NCBI GenBank assembly: GCA_049324835.1 | Contig: JBMOMT010000058.1 | Span: 1 to 7,859 of the forward strand | Source: JBMOMT01 sp049324835 | GTDB taxonomy: Bacteria > Chloroflexota > Anaerolineae > CAYNKW01 | DNA: 7,859 bases | Direction: 5' to 3' | Part shown: in pieces, positions 7,482 through 7,859 of the stretch | Layout of the letters: each line of letters starts with the position of its first letter | How positions within the stretch are numbered: position 1 is the stretch's first letter | Position numbers and translations under genes: made by a program | Notes under the pieces: model-generated | What the model saw: only the letters and a program-made list of their open reading frames with translations | What the model was told of the DNA's origin: nothing | The model's database searches: none

Positions 7482-7493
7482 CTTTAGTTAAAG
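7482..7493. repeat. Small inverted repeat just upstream of the promoter (possible operator)
   Basis: CTTTA-GT-TAAAG, 5-base arms around a 2-base spacer, ends 4 bases before the -35 hexamer at 7498. A dimeric regulator could bind here, but an AT-rich repeat this short is also expected by chance in such a region, so this is only a candidate. Confidence 0.2.
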
Positions 7494-7497
7494 GAAC

Positions 7498-7525
7498 TTG
7501 ACAAATGATATTTTCACACTATAAT
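7498..7525 (+). promoter_or_regulatory. Sigma-70-type promoter with consensus -35 and -10
   Basis: TTGACA at 7498-7503 and TATAAT at 7520-7525, separated by 16 bases (17 is optimal). Both hexamers match the housekeeping consensus at all 12 positions. Transcription would begin near 7531-7534 and run rightward. The promoter is 28 bases after hflX, so it is the entry point of a new transcription unit, not of the gene cluster to its left. A fully consensus promoter suggests strong constitutive output or tight repression. Confidence 0.75.
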
Positions 7526-7555
7526 TGACCACACTGTCATCATCATAGTAAAGGG

Positions 7556-7678
7556 ATGATTCGCGGACGCCTTTTTTCCAGCTTCCGCCCTTTGTCATAC
7601 TCTTCATGCCATAATTGGCGCAAGCGAGCGCTTTTCTTGCTGGGGGGCAGAGTCGCCGTCATCACCTGCGCGCAATGA
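7556..7678 (+). CDS. Doubtful 40-codon open frame behind the promoter
   Basis: ATG at 7556 opens a frame of 40 residues (MIRGRLFSSFRPLSYSS..., ending VAVITCAQ) closed by TGA at 7676-7678. It is the first ATG behind the promoter (about 24 bases of leader), and AAAGGG precedes it. That purine run touches the ATG with no spacing, which is poor for initiation. The product is basic with a short hydrophobic stretch, and I recognise no family. It could be a leader peptide, or simply a chance frame inside an untranslated or small RNA; the latter is at least as likely. Confidence 0.2.
   Translation: MIRGRLFSSFRPLSYSSCHNWRKRALFLLGGRVAVITCAQ
7618..7637 (+). terminator. Weak terminator-like hairpin with T-rich tail
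   Basis: GCGC (7618-7621) can pair with GCGC (7628-7631), or AAGC (7622-7625) with GCTT (7630-7633). The sequence after 7631 is TTTTCTT. The stem is only 4 bases, so efficiency would be low. If real, it would end a promoter-driven transcript of about 105 bases. Low support. Confidence 0.2.
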
Positions 7679-7715
7679 TAGACTTGTGATTTATCAGCCC
7701 TCACCGCCCCAAGTG

Positions 7716-7859
7716 ATGAATCCCCCCAACGATGTAACTGCTCAGCCTACCCTCCCGCAGGCTGAAATCGGTTATCCTGTGCCACAATTTAGCCGACTGG
7801 GCCCGGTAAATCTGCAAAATGTAGCGGCACAAGGAGGCACGGCATGCCGTGCCCCTACC
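7716..7859 (+). CDS. Possible start of a gene running off the right edge
   Basis: ATG at 7716 opens a frame that stays open for all 48 codons to the window end. It starts MNPPNDVTAQPTLPQAEIGY, and its last part, GGTACRAPT, is the translation of the GC-rich palindrome. The N-terminal part is polar and Pro-rich with no signal peptide or known family, and no Shine-Dalgarno precedes the ATG (the upstream bases are CGCCCCAAGTG). It could be the 5' end of a real gene driven by the promoter at 7498-7525 with a roughly 180-base leader, or a chance frame across a repeat. The window is too short to decide. Confidence 0.3.
   Translation, partial: MNPPNDVTAQPTLPQAEIGYPVPQFSRLGPVNLQNVAAQGGTACRAPT
7742..7765 (+). 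repeat. 7-bp hairpin with CCTCCC in the loop
   Basis: TCAGCCT (7742-7748) and AGGCTGA (7759-7765) pair perfectly around the 10-base loop ACCCTCCCGC. No T tract follows, so this is not an intrinsic terminator. The loop contains CCTCC, complementary to a Shine-Dalgarno such as the AGGAGG at 7832-7837 further downstream. Whether it does anything is unknown. Confidence 0.4.
7836..7853. repeat. Perfect 18-bp GC-rich palindrome, likely part of a dispersed repeat
   Basis: GGCACGGCATGCCGTGCC is identical to its own reverse complement (centre between 7844 and 7845). It is flanked on the right by CCTAC to the window end and on the left by GTAG at 7821-7824 and AGG, partly extending the symmetry. GC-rich palindromes with GTAGGGGC-type arms are, from general knowledge, common small dispersed repeats in filamentous cyanobacteria and Chloroflexota. 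No second copy exists in this window, so its repetitive nature is inference. As RNA it could form a stable hairpin. Confidence 0.65.

Larger units (their letters stand above)
7470..7859. other. Intergenic region, 390 bases, lower GC than the genes
   Basis: After the hflX stop the base composition shifts sharply toward AT, most clearly over 7460-7560. The region holds a consensus promoter (7498-7525), a few weak hairpins, two small open frames of doubtful standing (7556-7678 and 7716 to the edge), and a perfect GC-rich palindrome at the very end. I see no tRNA, tmRNA, SRP RNA or RNase P RNA signature on either strand, and no convincing minus-strand gene. Confidence 0.7.

Noticed and set aside
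7592..7615. Second promoter-like pair TTGTCA and CATAAT
   Set aside because: The spacing is only 12 bases, too short for sigma-70 recognition.
7676..7696. Inverted pair TGATA...TATCA
   Set aside because: Five A/T-rich bases over an 11-base loop; expected by chance in an AT-rich stretch.
7470..7859. CRISPR array, tRNA or known structural RNA in the right-hand gap
   Set aside because: No repeated units with spacers, no CCA-type acceptor or T-loop pattern, and no SRP, tmRNA or RNase P core motifs on either strand.

Overview
The window holds six protein genes, all on the + strand and packed tightly, followed by about 390 bases of lower-GC DNA at the right edge. The coding part is GC-rich. Three things suggest a Chloroflexota (Anaerolineae/Caldilineae-like) bacterium: the mix of protein families, Thr/Pro-rich lipoprotein linkers, and a GC-rich palindromic repeat of a kind common in such genomes and in cyanobacteria. 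This placement is inference from style and family content, because no rRNA or marker alignment was possible.

Layout, left to right: the C-terminal two-thirds of a PfkB-family sugar/nucleoside kinase (cut by the window edge); a secreted M28-fold lipoprotein whose residues match the glutaminyl-cyclase branch (GTG start at 709); a soluble GAF-HisKA-HATPase sensor kinase that overlaps it by an ATGA; a DapL-like PLP aminotransferase; a DUF4140/DUF4139 (MuiA family) protein; and the ribosome-associated GTPase HflX. Intergenic gaps are 14, -4, 34, 55 and 13 bases. I saw no terminator or promoter between the genes, so they could be read as one transcript. They do not form one recognisable pathway: carbohydrate phosphorylation, extracytoplasmic peptide modification, signalling, amino-acid metabolism and ribosome rescue are mixed, as in many housekeeping clusters of these bacteria.

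The least ordinary parts are at the right. First, hflX has no ATG, GTG or TTG where its conserved N-terminus and its strong Shine-Dalgarno require a start; the best-placed codon is ATC at 6141. Second, 28 bases after hflX there is a sigma-70-type promoter with both hexamers at consensus (TTGACA, 16 bp, TATAAT) and no convincing gene directly behind it. Third, the window ends in a perfect 18-bp palindrome, and an open frame starting at 7716 runs straight through it and out of the window. I found no CRISPR array, tRNA, rRNA, transposase or clear new defence system.
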